A stretch of 64,000 bases of DNA, from positions 12,019,001 through 12,083,000 of the forward strand of contig NC_079376.1 in NCBI RefSeq assembly GCF_021018895.1. The letters run 5' to 3'. This DNA comes from Seriola aureovittata (Eukaryota > Chordata > Actinopteri > Carangiformes > Carangidae). The notes beneath the pieces were generated by a model. That model worked only from the letters and a program-made list of their open reading frames with translations. It was not told where the DNA came from and ran no database searches. A program made the translations under genes and the position numbers. Each line of letters begins with the position of its first letter. The first letter of the stretch is position 1. Shown here piece after piece: positions 51,280 to 63,246 of the stretch.

Positions 51280-51570
51280 GGTCAGCGGTCGGTGTAGATA
51301 GTTCTTAAGATGTCCACAGCCGGTCCAGGACAGTTCAACTCCACTACAGAAGTGCTGGGTTCGCGAGCTGACGTGAGGAGCTTCCGATGAACGGAGTTAC
51401 AGGATAACGACAGCAGGAGAATATTTTGCCGATAAAACCATGCCGAAGCGACGCGGTCTCTCAGGTGAGCTTCATGATAAGGTCCATTAGCAGTGCAGTA
51501 GTAACCTAGCAACAAAAAAGAGTGAACGGTGCAGCAGACATTTAAATATCCCGCCATATTGAAAAAATGT
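51280..51570. promoter_or_regulatory. CpG-rich promoter-like segment
   Basis: About 14 CpGs fall in 51280-51470 within a region that otherwise has very few. The segment also has an RFX X-box-like motif (GTAACC-T-AGCAAC, 51501-51513) and a TATCCCGCCATATTG stretch (about 51548-51562) resembling combined E2F and YY1 sites. This looks like the 5' end of a transcription unit, but no downstream exon was recognised on either strand. Confidence 0.4.
51440..51464 (+). other. Candidate orphan first coding exon (MPKRRGLS...)
   Basis: An ATG with A at -3 starts ATG CCG AAG CGA CGC GGT CTC TCA G and runs into a consensus donor (GTGAGC at 51465). The peptide and the phase-1 end recall the basic N-terminus (MSKKKGLS-like) of the meiotic recombination protein MND1 as I remember it, but nine residues are too few for an assignment. 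No following exon is seen in the window. Confidence 0.2.
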
Positions 51571-51838
51571 GTGTTGGCTATACACTCAGGTGACAATTTA
51601 TTAGGCACAGCAAGCTAAAATGAACCCAGCCCTGCTCTAAATCCTCCCTTATGGATGTATTATATGACCACCATGTCCCTTCAAACGCTACAGTGTTCAG
51701 TTTTTATTAAAAGGGTTTTTGTTGTGTAGCCTACACCCCCATTCAAAAATATGGGGTGTTACCGGACAAAAGAAACAAAAAATAAAGTTGAATCAGCACC
51801 TCCTGAAAACAGTTGGAACAAAAACTGAACGTTATAAT
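51571..51838. other. Non-coding spacer
   Basis: No gene was recognised. Confidence 0.5.
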
Positions 51839-52586
51839 CAGTGGTGGAAGTAACTACATTTACTCAAATACTTAACCTAAGTACAATTTTGAGGTGTGTG
51901 TACTTTTAGATGATTGATTCCATTTCATACCACTTTAACTCAACTACATTTCAGAAGGAAGTATTGTACTTTTCACTGGACTACATGTATCTCATAATGT
52001 TATTTATTACTTTGCAGACTAGATGATAGAAAATATAACAAACAAAGTTTATGATTAATACATAACACAGCTGTATTATAAATTTTGTATGATTTTGTTG
52101 TATGAATCAGAGACCAATAGAATACTAATTACCTCAATGTGGACAGTGGAAGAAGCAAGCAAAGCTTTATGTATGTAGCCATTTCATTCAAGGTGGAAGC
52201 ACTATAATGGTGCACAAAGTGTGAGTTACCACATAAGTTGCAACCACAAAAACTATGTGGATAGTTTAAAGACAAGATATTGGACATAAATAAACACAAA
52301 TTAAAACACAAACACATAGATGATATGTATGAATTAAAAACTATTAATAAAATGAAAGAATTAGGAAAACAAGGCCAAGGGAGTAGCAATTTATTCATAC
52401 CTATAAGGGAACATTCATAAGCCACAGCCATGTAAAAAATGATTAAACTTAGCTTCACCTTTACTAGCTGTAATATTAAAGTGGTGTACACATTAAGGCA
52501 CCAATAATTATAACCCAATCATATGAAATACATTATTGTAATGAGAACTTTAACTTTTACTATTTTAAGTATAATTTGGTGCTAGG
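51839..52586 (+). repeat. Dispersed repeat family B, interrupted by other DNA
   Basis: The left part (CAGTGGTGGAAGTAACTACA to about 52110) and the right part (from about 52435, TAGCTTCACCTTTACTAGCT, then TAACTTTTACTATTTTAAGT) belong in that order to one family. The roughly 320 bp between them is not part of it and looks like a nested insertion. The far end of the family (AAGGATCTGAATAC) is missing, so this copy is truncated. Confidence 0.5.
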
Positions 52587-55127
52587 TAGCTATGTCTACC
52601 TTAAAAACTGTCAAGTGAGTGTATGTTGCAGTAAGTACAATGTGAGAGTACCGACTGTTGTTGTTGCCACGTCCGTGCATAATTTGCCCTGTATTTGGGT
52701 GTCAGAGGTGGTTTTAGCGTGTTCTGGAGCTTTTAACTGTAGCTCAACAAATCCGTCCACTGACTCCTGGTCAGTGACGTGTGACCCCCTTCCCAATGCA
52801 CATAGTCTCTTGTCCATGGTCCTTGCCATTTTATTCCTTAGACTTATAGCATTTGATGTCAGACACCACTCCAGTCTTCCTCTCTGGGAGGGCCTTGTCT
52901 TCAGGATGTGCCAGCAGAGACCTGAAGGTGATTTTTGTGGACGTGCTGTGTTCTGACAGATGTCCATTCTGGTTGTAAAGTTGGTTGAACCTCAAATTTG
53001 ATCCAATCCAAATGGAATCCAAATCCAAATTCAAAATTTCACCCATAACCTGTTATCTAAAACCATCCGCTTGTAACTAATTAAACAGATTGCAGGGTGT
53101 TTGTCAAACACAAACACTCATTTCCAGTCTGATCAAGAGACTCATTTTAACAGCTGTATGACCCAACGACAGAGGCAGATTTTATGATGCTCTGCTGCTT
53201 AGTCAGTACAGATGCCTCTAAAATTTAATGGGTTATAACTAGACATTTGTGGTAAATGTTTGAATGGAAGGATGACAAATGAATGGATTCATATTCAATT
53301 GCACCAGAGAGAAGTGTAACTTTGAATAGAATACTATGAATACTTTGAATAGTCCACTACTGGCATTCACTTTGCACTAAAGTGGTTTATAAGCAATGGC
53401 AAACCAGCAGTATATTAACATCATCTGAAGTTGGTAGAATCCCTCCTATGAAGGGCAATGTCACAATCCACAAAAAAGATACACTAAACCCTGTCGTCCT
53501 GCAGAGGGAAAAAATGTGCCTGTGTTTATCAGTTGTTTTCAAACCTCTACATTCCTGATTGAAGATAATGAGATGAGGCACATCACTTGAAAATGAGGAA
53601 TGAGCTCTTCTCTATTCCCAGAAAATGAGAGAGAGAGATGCAGGGCCGCAAGAGTCTCTGAAACAGCTGATTAGATTACCCTGCGGGGGCTGTGGCGAGG
53701 CTTTAGGCTGCGGCTGCCACCCCGCCACTCACCTCAGCTGCCCTTTCCCTCCATCTCTCATCGTCCAATGTGTCCCAGGCTCGTGCTCCAGTCCCTGCAG
53801 AGTAACACCTCCCCCTATAGGATCAAGGCAGGACTTCATCCTAGTAACCTCAAACGTCTGGCTGCATCTTATGAAGGCTTCTGAGATTACTAAACCGCCA
53901 CAGCATGTTTTCAGTGGATTCTTTTTTTCAGAGCGTGCACAAAAGCCAGGTGCACAAACATTTTCAAGTTTTATTAGAGCCACTGCCAATCAATGTCAAG
54001 TTCTCAAAGATCATCCAGATGTCTGATGTTCTATGTCATTACACATTCAAGAAATGTCAGTGGAGAAGAGTCCAGATATGGTATCAGTTTCTCTTTCACT
54101 CCCCCATATCACCTGTTTTTCAATCCAGAATCTGAAGGAATATGAGGCATAAAAACATCACTGTCTCTCCCAAAAAAAAACTGTTAGGCAATACTTCAGA
54201 CGGAGTGGATTGTAAAATGAAAAGGTGCAGTTTGTCTGCTGCTTGTGGGAAGCACCAAATCCTCCAAATGTTAAAGATCTATGTGAACTCAAAACCATCC
54301 GCCATCATAACATATAATTGTTCCGATGCTTGTTTTAAAGCTTTGCTGGCCCTGACGGGCATTTAGTTGATGGTCCACAGACCTTTGAATTATAGAGCAC
54401 GACAGAAACGATATAGCTTCTGCTTCATTTAGATTTGTAAATTTAGGATGAGATTCTAAATATATATGATTAGAATACAAGCCGGATTTGGGCTCGTCCT
54501 GGTAGGGCAGTGATCTGGGACACATTTCATGTGACTATGTTGTCCCTGTAATACCTTTCTCTCTCTCCTGTCACCTTTGAAATGAAGTATCTCAGTCTAG
54601 CTCAGGAGAGAAGCAGGGTGAAATGTTAGATTAACTGTTTGCTCTAGAAAAAAAAGTTACTGACATGAAAGTGCAGGGCAATTTTGCACTATACCTTTCA
54701 TTTGATTTGTGCTCAGTCTGCGTGTAGCATCTATCTATAGTGAAACACATGGGGAAACTCCACTTGAGAAAGATGCCTATTAAAATTTGATAAAGAAAAA
54801 GAGATTGAATAAGACAATAATACACATAAAATACACATTAAATATGACCTGTGGTTTTGGATAGAAATCGTAATCACAACTCCTCATTCTGTGTGTTTCC
54901 TGTTATGAAATAGTCAGATTTTGTGTTTATTCATATTTATTTTTGATTAACTCATTGAATGCAGCTCAGGTTGTACGCTGTCTGATATCACTGGGTTAAC
55001 TGGGTTAATTCACACATTCACTTTTCCCCACTACACTTCCCTTATACGTTATACAATACAGTGTTCTGCAAAGTTAGACATTTCCCACAAAAACTGGTCT
55101 TGCAAATTGCATGAACCTTATCGGAAC
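52587..55127. other. Non-coding spacer with two relatively GC-rich patches
   Basis: The stretch 52576-52967 is open on both strands (126 and 118 codons) and 53625-54026 is open for 133 codons. None of the translations matches a family I recognise, and neither patch has convincing splice sites. They are left as unexplained. Confidence 0.45.
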
Positions 55128-55310
55128 TAAATCAGTTAATTAATTAGTGAATCTTTAGAAAATTAATCAACAGCCAGCTTATGAAAGTTTGAATAATTTG
55201 TTATCGTTATTGCAAATTCAGTATCTCTGGATTGTGGAGTGCTGGCTGGACACAAATCGACATTTTAAAATGTCGATCATGAAAATAATCTTTCGTTGCA
55301 TCCCTAAACC
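55128..55310 (+). repeat. Dispersed repeat family A, right half
   Basis: It ends ATGAAAATAATCTTTCGTTG then CATCCCT, the diverged form of the family terminus AAAATAATCGTTAGTTGCAG. The left half is shortened. Confidence 0.5.
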
Positions 55311-55456
55311 TTGTGGTAAATTCATTGGAGCGTAATTTATACTGTACCTCCTCTCAAATATCTATGCCCCTCACTGCTGTCACACAGTGTTGCTAACTGT
55401 GGCTGTTTCCAAGCTGCTGCACCTGTTTGTTTGGTACTCAGATATAGATAAATATA
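55311..55456. other. Short spacer
   Basis: Nothing recognised. Confidence 0.4.
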
Positions 55457-55457
55457 T

Positions 55458-55534
<77 letters not shown>

Positions 55535-55535
55535 T
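55457..55535. repeat. (GATA)n microsatellite
   Basis: About 19 nearly perfect GATA units. Unlike the array at 25292 it is not followed by a retroelement-type tail. Confidence 0.97.
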
Positions 55536-56686
55536 TGAAAAAAAATCATTATATTAAATATTGTTCACTCTTACTACGAAAGGTTGAAAATGCCATTTCG
55601 CAGCAGGCTTGAGCTTTTATCTCCTCCACGAAAGGCACTCGCAGGATACTGAACCTCGCACAATAGCGAGGGGATGTAACATTTTGTCTGGCCGTGACTG
55701 TTTCTGGCAGCCTGTGATGTTCCAGATGGTGGCAGGTTTCCCTTCCAGCAGTCTGTCAGTCTTGGCTTTGAGCCACCTGTGAGTCAGGTAGGGCAGGTGA
55801 GGACAGCTTGGCAGCAGTACACTGAGATATACAAGCCCAGGAGATGCTTTGGGATTTGAGAGAGCAGACTGGTCTCTGACCTGGATCAGTAAGAATTAAT
55901 CTCGGTATCGCCTTTGTTTCCCCAACACATTACATGAACAACAAAGTCAGTTTGTGTAATGTTACATTCCTTTAGGATGTAAGGCAATATACCAGCATCC
56001 TCAGTTGTTTTTGGCTATTTGTGATGTGTTTGTTTTTTCTTTTTTTTCACACCTATATCTTTCCAGCCTATTAATATGCACAAAATTACAATATGTTCTG
56101 CTATTTTTCAACTCACATTACCCAACAGTGGGATTTAGGTGTCATAAAAGTGGCATCTTCAGTTTTTGTCTGCAGTGATAGTCCTACAATGTGGACCTCT
56201 AGGCTGGTAAAGTGAGCACCCTGGCTCCAACATTCATATTGGCAGATATCCAAGTGCAGTACAGATCAGTTAATAGGTCATGGTGGGTTATGTTAGCAAT
56301 ATAAATGTCAAGAGAAGCAGACATCACTGTTGTGACCCACTGTAGCAGTTTTCTAACAGTCCTGTCCAGAGTAGAGACACTTGATAAGCAAACAGAGTGA
56401 CACCCTGGCTGCAGGTTCATTTTGGGTCATGGTTAACATGCGTAACGCCAGAGAGGGAGAAATTGCTTTGATAATCTTTCATTATTACTGAGGTCACGGC
56501 ACATTAAAGCGTTCTACTTACAGCAGATAGGCAGCTGTGGTTCCACGTCTGATTGTCTAACAGGGTGCAGAGGCCTAAAAATGTTCCGTGTCACACTAGC
56601 ATTTATTTCGTTTTATGGTATTATGTTGACATACATACAGCATATACATATTACAACATTTTAAATCCCTAAATTTCAACGTTTAT

Positions 56687-56728
<42 letters not shown>

Positions 56729-58925
56729 TATAATCTTGCTGTCTTGCATTACTGTTACACTGCTGTCTCCAGTCAGTGAGATGATTTTATGTTTTAACAT
56801 GTATATTAACACATACACACTGTACATATAAGCATACATTATGCATCTGTTCTTAGCTTACTCGTATCCTCATTCCAATATTATGGCCTGCTTTTTTATT
56901 TACTTTATTTTATTTTGTATTGTTTTAGCTTCAGCTAATTGCTCTTATGTACTTGTATATAATTGTAATCAATAACAATCTTTTGGACACATTTGGTCAC
57001 ACATTCATTTAAGACATACATATGATAAACCAAGGTAACACACCATAAAGAAGTCAAAACCAACCACTCTTAACCAAATTAAATAAGAACTTTCAGTCAT
57101 TCAGTTATGGAACATGAGAAACAGTTACTGTGCTGTAGCTTTTATTCATTCATCTTTATGAATATATTCATGTATCAGGAATTATCATGTGATCTGCAGC
57201 CATGCTGAATGAATAGTGGAGTTAAAAAAAAGAACTCTCTAGTGCGGAGACGTGTGATCATTTTAACTCTTCAGACATACAGGACAGAATGATGGAAAGC
57301 AAAAAGAAAGGAGCATGTCAAGGGGATGAAAGTAGCTTTAACACAGAGTATCTTTCACTGTAATGCTTAACCATGGAATTGCCATTATCACAGAAAGAAG
57401 AAATCTAGATAAATGTGTTATTTTCATAGGTGAACTTTGAACTCTAAAATGAAATACTGCTGATGGCTTTTGAGAAAATGTTGGCAGTAACGTTTAGTGT
57501 CAATAGTGTCAGGTAGCGTAGTATAGTATTAGTTATCTAGAGTTTGTATTATGGCAGACACAAACTGTTTACACTCGAAATTGTGCACCACTCATTTTCA
57601 TGAACTGTGTTGTGAATGAGAAGTGAGTGACTTCCCCAGTCTGTCTGTAGCACTCAAGTCAAAGCCCATTCATTCCTAATGAAGGCTTAAATCTCCAGGA
57701 AAGGGTTACATATACAGTATATGGGCACTGTCACATTTAGCAAACTCAAACTGAATTTGTTGGAGTCTCCGTTTGGTGCACTTGGTTTGTTGACGTGTTT
57801 CAGATACAGAGATACAGAGGCAATACTTGTTAGTTGGGTCAAATAATTGTCTGCTTCGGCCTTTTCATGGTTTTTGTTTTTTTTTTGAAAAGGACAATAA
57901 ATTATCCTTTGAAAAGAAATTAGGGCCATAGCAATGTGGTTAAAATGGCACAATGCAATCTTTTCTCTCTGTTTACAGTTATGAGCCTGGCCTCAGCAGT
58001 TTGGTCAATTTTCAGAAAACTGAAAGCTTTGTGCTTTATTCTAGAATAGAGGTCGTTTCTTTAGTCAGTCCAAATGAAAGATAAAGTCATGAAAAAGTTT
58101 GGGCTGTTGTGAACTGTGTTTAGTCCTTAATATTCACTTATCAGACCAAAATATTATGATCATATACCGCATCAATTAGGGAAACAGAAATAATCTATTG
58201 ATGATTTTGGAGACATTTGCAATGCTGCTTTTAGAAGAATTAGTAGGATTATAAATGTTCAAATACTTTCAAAGTTTTGTCTGCTCCCTTTAATGGAGTA
58301 AAAGAGAAGAGAGTTTACAACTCTGGGACCTCAGGCCAACTGTGTATTCCAGGGTTGTTTCCCTCAGCAGTGTCAGCTCAGGACAAAGCAACAGATCTTG
58401 CGGAAATGTCTCAGAGAAACGACAAGTGTTTGGTTTCCCTGAAATCATCCCCTTCCCAAAACAAATACGCTTGTTTACAATTGGCCTTCCGCTCACCGGT
58501 CCTTTGTGACTCATAGCTCCACCATCACCTTGTGTAACATCAAGATTTAATACTCTGTCTGCACCGGGAGATAAGCTACAACAGCCAACTGTTACAGGAA
58601 TGCAAGGTTGACGACATCAAAACAAAAACACTCTCATTACTGAAACAGGAAGTAAGCCATACAGCACGTGTTTCAGCAGAAAAGGTTGACCCCTTTTTTC
58701 TCTACGTCTCTCCCTATGAAGGAGCTTTGCCTTCTCATATCATTTTCTCAAATGTAATCGGCTCAATGCAGAAGAACGATTAAGTCTCTATTAATGATCT
58801 GGAACTCCATTAAAATGATTAAATGCATTGAACAGTCTCTTGCTGTCTGCAGCAGTTTACGTTATTTGGTCATTTAAATACTTAAACTATACTATACTAA
58901 TTATACTAAAAAAATGTAATTCAAT
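55536..58925. other. Non-coding spacer with (TA)n
   Basis: A (TA)n tract lies at 56690-56726. No exon or RNA gene was recognised in the rest, which is AT-rich. Confidence 0.5.
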
Positions 58926-59180
58926 GTGGGGCTGCAACTAATGAATATTTTTAGTATTGATTAACTTGATCAATTTCTTGATTAACTGATTAATCATTTT
59001 GTCTAAAATATAAGGAAATAGTGAAAGTGGATTCAAATCTTCACATTTCAGTTCAAAACCCAAAGATATTCATAACAGTAATGAGTTAAATTTGACAAAG
59101 AAAACTAATGTTTGGAATATTTGCCTGAATTGATTATCAATGTTTTGTCAGTTGATTAGATGACTAATCATTTCAGCTCT
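58926..59180 (-). repeat. Dispersed repeat family A copy
   Basis: It begins GGGCTGCAACTAATGAATAT, contains CAGTTCAAAACCCAAAGATA and ends with TCAGTTGATTAGATGACTAA, then TCATTTCAGC. It is nearly complete and in reverse orientation to the copy at 45345. Confidence 0.6.
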
Positions 59181-60849
59181 ACTTCAATGTTTGTCACATG
59201 TAAACAAGTATTCAGTGTTTGATTCTGTTGTACATCACAGTAGTACTGCACGATTACAGGATGAATCAGTTGAAGTAGATTGAGCCTCATGTGGTAAACT
59301 GGTTATTGTTGATGTTACAGAATTGTCAATTTGGACATGAAATGTTAAACAAACTTCCCTTGTCAGTGGTGCAGTTCCAGATAATAATAATACAACTTGG
59401 TGATGTTTTTCTGCAGTTACTATTCACTAGCAAACGCTGATGGTTCACATTGCTGTCGCATCCATCATGTGAGGGTGCTGCTGGAAAACCAGTGAGACAG
59501 ACATTTTATTGCGGTGTATGTGAGGGGCTGATTATTGTGTAAATCTGAGCTTTGGTTGAGATATGGATTATTTTTGTGTTGCTGATTACTGGATTCCAGA
59601 TTATTTTTCAAAGCATCCATAGTTCAGATACTTGACGTGGCCTGTGGGATAAATGCTGCATCCACATCTGCAGGTGGAGTTGCAGATGTTACTCTCTGCT
59701 TGGTATAATTGACTACTGGTAGTTACTGTTAGTAACTACTAAAGGTAACGACTGTTAGTAAATGGCCATTCCCAACTATCTGGCTCCCCCTTGTGTTCAA
59801 AACCGTCCAGTGCCATAAACATTACCAACATATCAAACCAAGTGAAGACATACAGTGTATAATCAGAATGATTTTGATAGATGCCAGTTCTGTTTGTCAT
59901 TGTTAACCCTTGTTTTATTGAAAATGACTTTACTATTGACTTTAAACCTTTGACTATTGACATTAAAATGAACTTTTTCCCTTTAAATACCTTTGCTTTT
60001 ATTTTTAACTCATTAAAACCCAAAGTGGTAATGCTGAAAATTAGCTATTCAAACAAATATAAATCAAGGAAAAGGAAAAGTAGTCTTTCTATATGTTTTA
60101 TATGGTATATGGACTATGCATAGTGCAAGTACATATACCTTTTGTTAGTTATCACAGACAAAGACTGTAAAATGTTTTATCCTACATTATGTTTAGGGTC
60201 GATGCGACTCCTCTCATGAAGAATCTCATAATACTCCAGTAACAGAAATTCAGATTGACTCATTTGATGTTTTGGAGTGTACTGATGCATAACAAGTACT
60301 GTTAACAGCAAACACTGATATATAACTGGTTGTAAAATGGTTGTATTTAACCATGAAAGGACACATTACTTCTGTACCCAGCTCTGTGAGACCCTAAACA
60401 GTGGAGCATAACATTAGGAAACGTCAAAGTATCAAACTGTTAAACCATGTTAAGTATGTTTTGTGGGCTGTTAAAGAGAACACAGGGTCTCCAGTAGCCC
60501 AAATGTTACTAGTAATACAGGCTTCTTTAATCCTTGTTACAGTAGACTCAATTGTTTATATATTTTACGTTTAAGATGTGTGCCCTTTCAGTTAATTAAA
60601 GCCAAAATGGATGCATGGTTGAAAATATATATTCAAATAATCTCTTTATTCATTCTATATAGTTGTACACCACTAAAGACAGTGATAGGAGCACACAACG
60701 GGCTTGAACATTTTCTCAGTTATTTAGAGGAGGGAGGAAACTTTGCAGATTTTAATAAGAAAAATAAGTACATTTTCTAAATTCTTGTGTCACTGGAAGT
60801 ACAGCCAAAACAGGAGAAATAAAACGGTATGTGCCAGATTGACTTCTTT
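59181..60849. other. Spacer downstream of the B56 gene
   Basis: No gene was recognised. AATAAA-type signals on the minus strand near 60646 could extend the B56 3' UTR slightly. Confidence 0.45.
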
Positions 60850-63111
60850 TACTTGCTATTGATGTTTTATTCTGTACAGAGGGACAATTTGTACAAAATT
60901 AATCTAGATATATAACACTACATGAAACAAGGTAAATCATATATACAATATTAAATGAATCATATAGTACAGGTCACATACAAAAGGACACTTTAAGTTA
61001 TCATGTTTTGGAAATAATATGTTAAAATTAAAAGATCTGCAAAGATCCTGCAGAAAGAACAAGCCACCAAATCATTTTCAAATCATCTCTTGCTAACACG
61101 GATGACTTGTTGTTTTCAGCACTAAAATAAACCTCTAACATCTCTGACTCAAACTCATAAAATCCATAAAACATCTCTCCCAGCAAGCAGGACTGTTTCA
61201 TAAATGCAATGACCTCAACAACAGAAATCGGTTTGGTGAATGGCATTCCTCCAGGGTAAAAGGTACATGTTTGACATGGTAGTTTTAATTTACATCTTTT
61301 TGCATTCAAGCAAATACAGTATTAATACAGTTAACAAGCCAAGTCACAATGTCAGTTTATTTTCAGCATCTGGCATTTTTGTGGCCATTTGATACCAGTC
61401 TGTTTCAGCGCTGGGCTTTCTGAATGGCCAGAAAAAAAAAAAGAAAAAAAGAATCCAAAACCTGACATCCACGCTATTAACCTCCAGAGACAAGACAAAG
61501 AAATACAACACGTCAAATATGAAGAAATCTAGCAGACCTCCTCAGTTTAAACAATGGTACTGACTGGAAGATATTTTCCAACCTTAAACAACTTCCTCAC
61601 TGAGAAGTGTACAATATACATACCCCACAAACCAGTTAACTGAATTCAGGAATGGTAGCAACAAAAACATGCCACGCTTAAAATTTAAATTTAAGGTTTT
61701 TGGTAGCTCTCATGAAATTATTTCTGTATTAATCGTGTCAGAATGTTAATAGCTACTGAGGTTGCCAGGTCTCACGTTTGATAATAAATTAATCCTATTT
61801 TTAATTAACAATGAGGATTTTAAAATCTTTATAGCAAACAATATCAATATACCTTCATGCTCTTTAAAAAGAAACATAATGAGAAGAGGTCCTAACTTAG
61901 TAATGGCTGCCAGAAACCATCAGTGAGTGGAGTTTTTAGGTGTTAAAACACACAAACAGATCTGTGCCTCCTCTCACAGTAAAAAAAAGATCACCTGACT
62001 ATATTTCCTTTACACAGATAATCATCTATGTTCATTTTAAAGTACATATATATATATATATAACCCAACACTCACCTTGAACATTGCACAGCCGTGCTCT
62101 CAGTCTTTCTACTCGGCATGTAGCCATTATATACATGTTATAAAGCCCAGTATACTGCAACTTAGGTAGCTAATACAGAGAGCTTTCATTCAGGTTCATC
62201 CTCATCTACTAAACTCAAACACAGTGAGTACCATTGTTTGAACCGTCTAGGCATCACTATGGTCTGGTTTTCAAATATTGCCAATGAACATAAGGAAGCA
62301 AGCATATAAAAGAGCGGCATATGGCACAAAACAATAAAATGGAAAGTGTCAGATGTCCACAGGACAACTTCCCCTTTCCTTGCCATCTTTCCTGGACGTT
62401 GCAAGGCTAAGGACAGGCCTCAGTTTGGTCTTAAGTGTGCTAAACTAAAACAAAAAAAATTTCAAACACCAGTGACCAGAAACAAAGGCAAGTGTCCCTG
62501 TTAAAGTCACAGATAAAAACATGAAACAAAACAAACATAAAGAGCACAACAGTCTTGGCACTGATAAGATGTCCGTTAGATTGAGCAAAAAAAATAAAGA
62601 AAACATACAACAGATGAGAGGAAAGTCTTGTCTTTCATTTGACCAACAGGTTCTGTTTTTGTTCCCTTTGACAGAAAAGAAAACCAAGCAGAGACCAAGA
62701 GACGATCCTTAGACAGTGAGTCCGTCAGTTCCTATGTAACCATGTCCGATCCTTTGTGAACAAGTTTGGAAGAAAGGAATGAAGGAACCAGGTGAGTGGA
62801 ACCAAAGGGAAAACAATGGGAGAACACGCTGAATGTGGCAAGGGCTAAAAAGACACATAAACACACTCCCGCTCCTCTTCAAATAAAGAAAAAAACCTGA
62901 GAAAGCAGAAATCTGAGGGAAGTGGATACAGGGCTTCTGCACTGGGGCAGTAGGAATGAAGGAGAACTAAGGATTCTGGGTAAATGGTGGGAAGAGGGAT
63001 GAGAGCCCAGTGTGGGTCGCCAGTGTAGTTCTGGCGCCTGGGCCAAGAGGATGTCCATGGCTGTCAAGGGTAGAGGGGGCAGTTGAACCAAGAGCCGGCA
63101 GGTGGCGGGAC
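60850..63111 (-). other. Probable 3' UTR of the PP2A B56 subunit gene
   Basis: The region following the stop codon at 63112 is free of recognisable exons or repeats, apart from (AT)n at 62045-62062 and A runs. Minus-strand AATAAA signals include one at 60866-60871, taken as a likely end because long 3' UTRs are usual for B56 genes, and one near 61357. The extent is inferred. Confidence 0.4.
60866..60871 (-). terminator. Candidate poly(A) signal AATAAA for the B56 gene
   Basis: The plus strand reads TTTATT in a T-rich setting. Alternatives exist at about 61357 and 60646. Confidence 0.35.
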
Positions 63112-63246
63112 CTAGAGTCCATCGTGGGTGGTCAACATGTCTTCAGCTCTGCGGTGGGACTCCAAGGCTTTTGTGGTGTAGATATCCTGAGGCAACTCAG
63201 ATTTACGTCGCACCATGGGCCGCTCTTTCCGCTGGTCATGCTGCAA
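63112..63246 (-). CDS. ppp2r5c: PP2A regulatory subunit B56 (gamma/delta type), last coding exon, partial gene
   Basis: On the minus strand an acceptor (CTCCATTTGACAG) leads into 44 codons and TAG. The peptide contains [15 protein letters not shown], then [13 protein letters not shown], and ends [13 protein letters not shown] followed by KALE-H-RA is the C-terminal signature shared by the gamma and delta members of the B56 family. These subunits direct protein phosphatase 2A to substrates. The catalytic-core-binding HEAT repeats are encoded by exons beyond the right edge. The symbol rests on synteny, since PPP2R5C lies next to DIO3 in mammals. The ending (ML-T rather than the mammalian gamma ending I recall) is also compatible with ppp2r5d, so the paralogue is uncertain. 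Confidence 0.8.
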   Translation of the reverse strand: MQHDQRKERPMVRRKSELPQDIYTTKALESHRRAEDMLTTHDGL

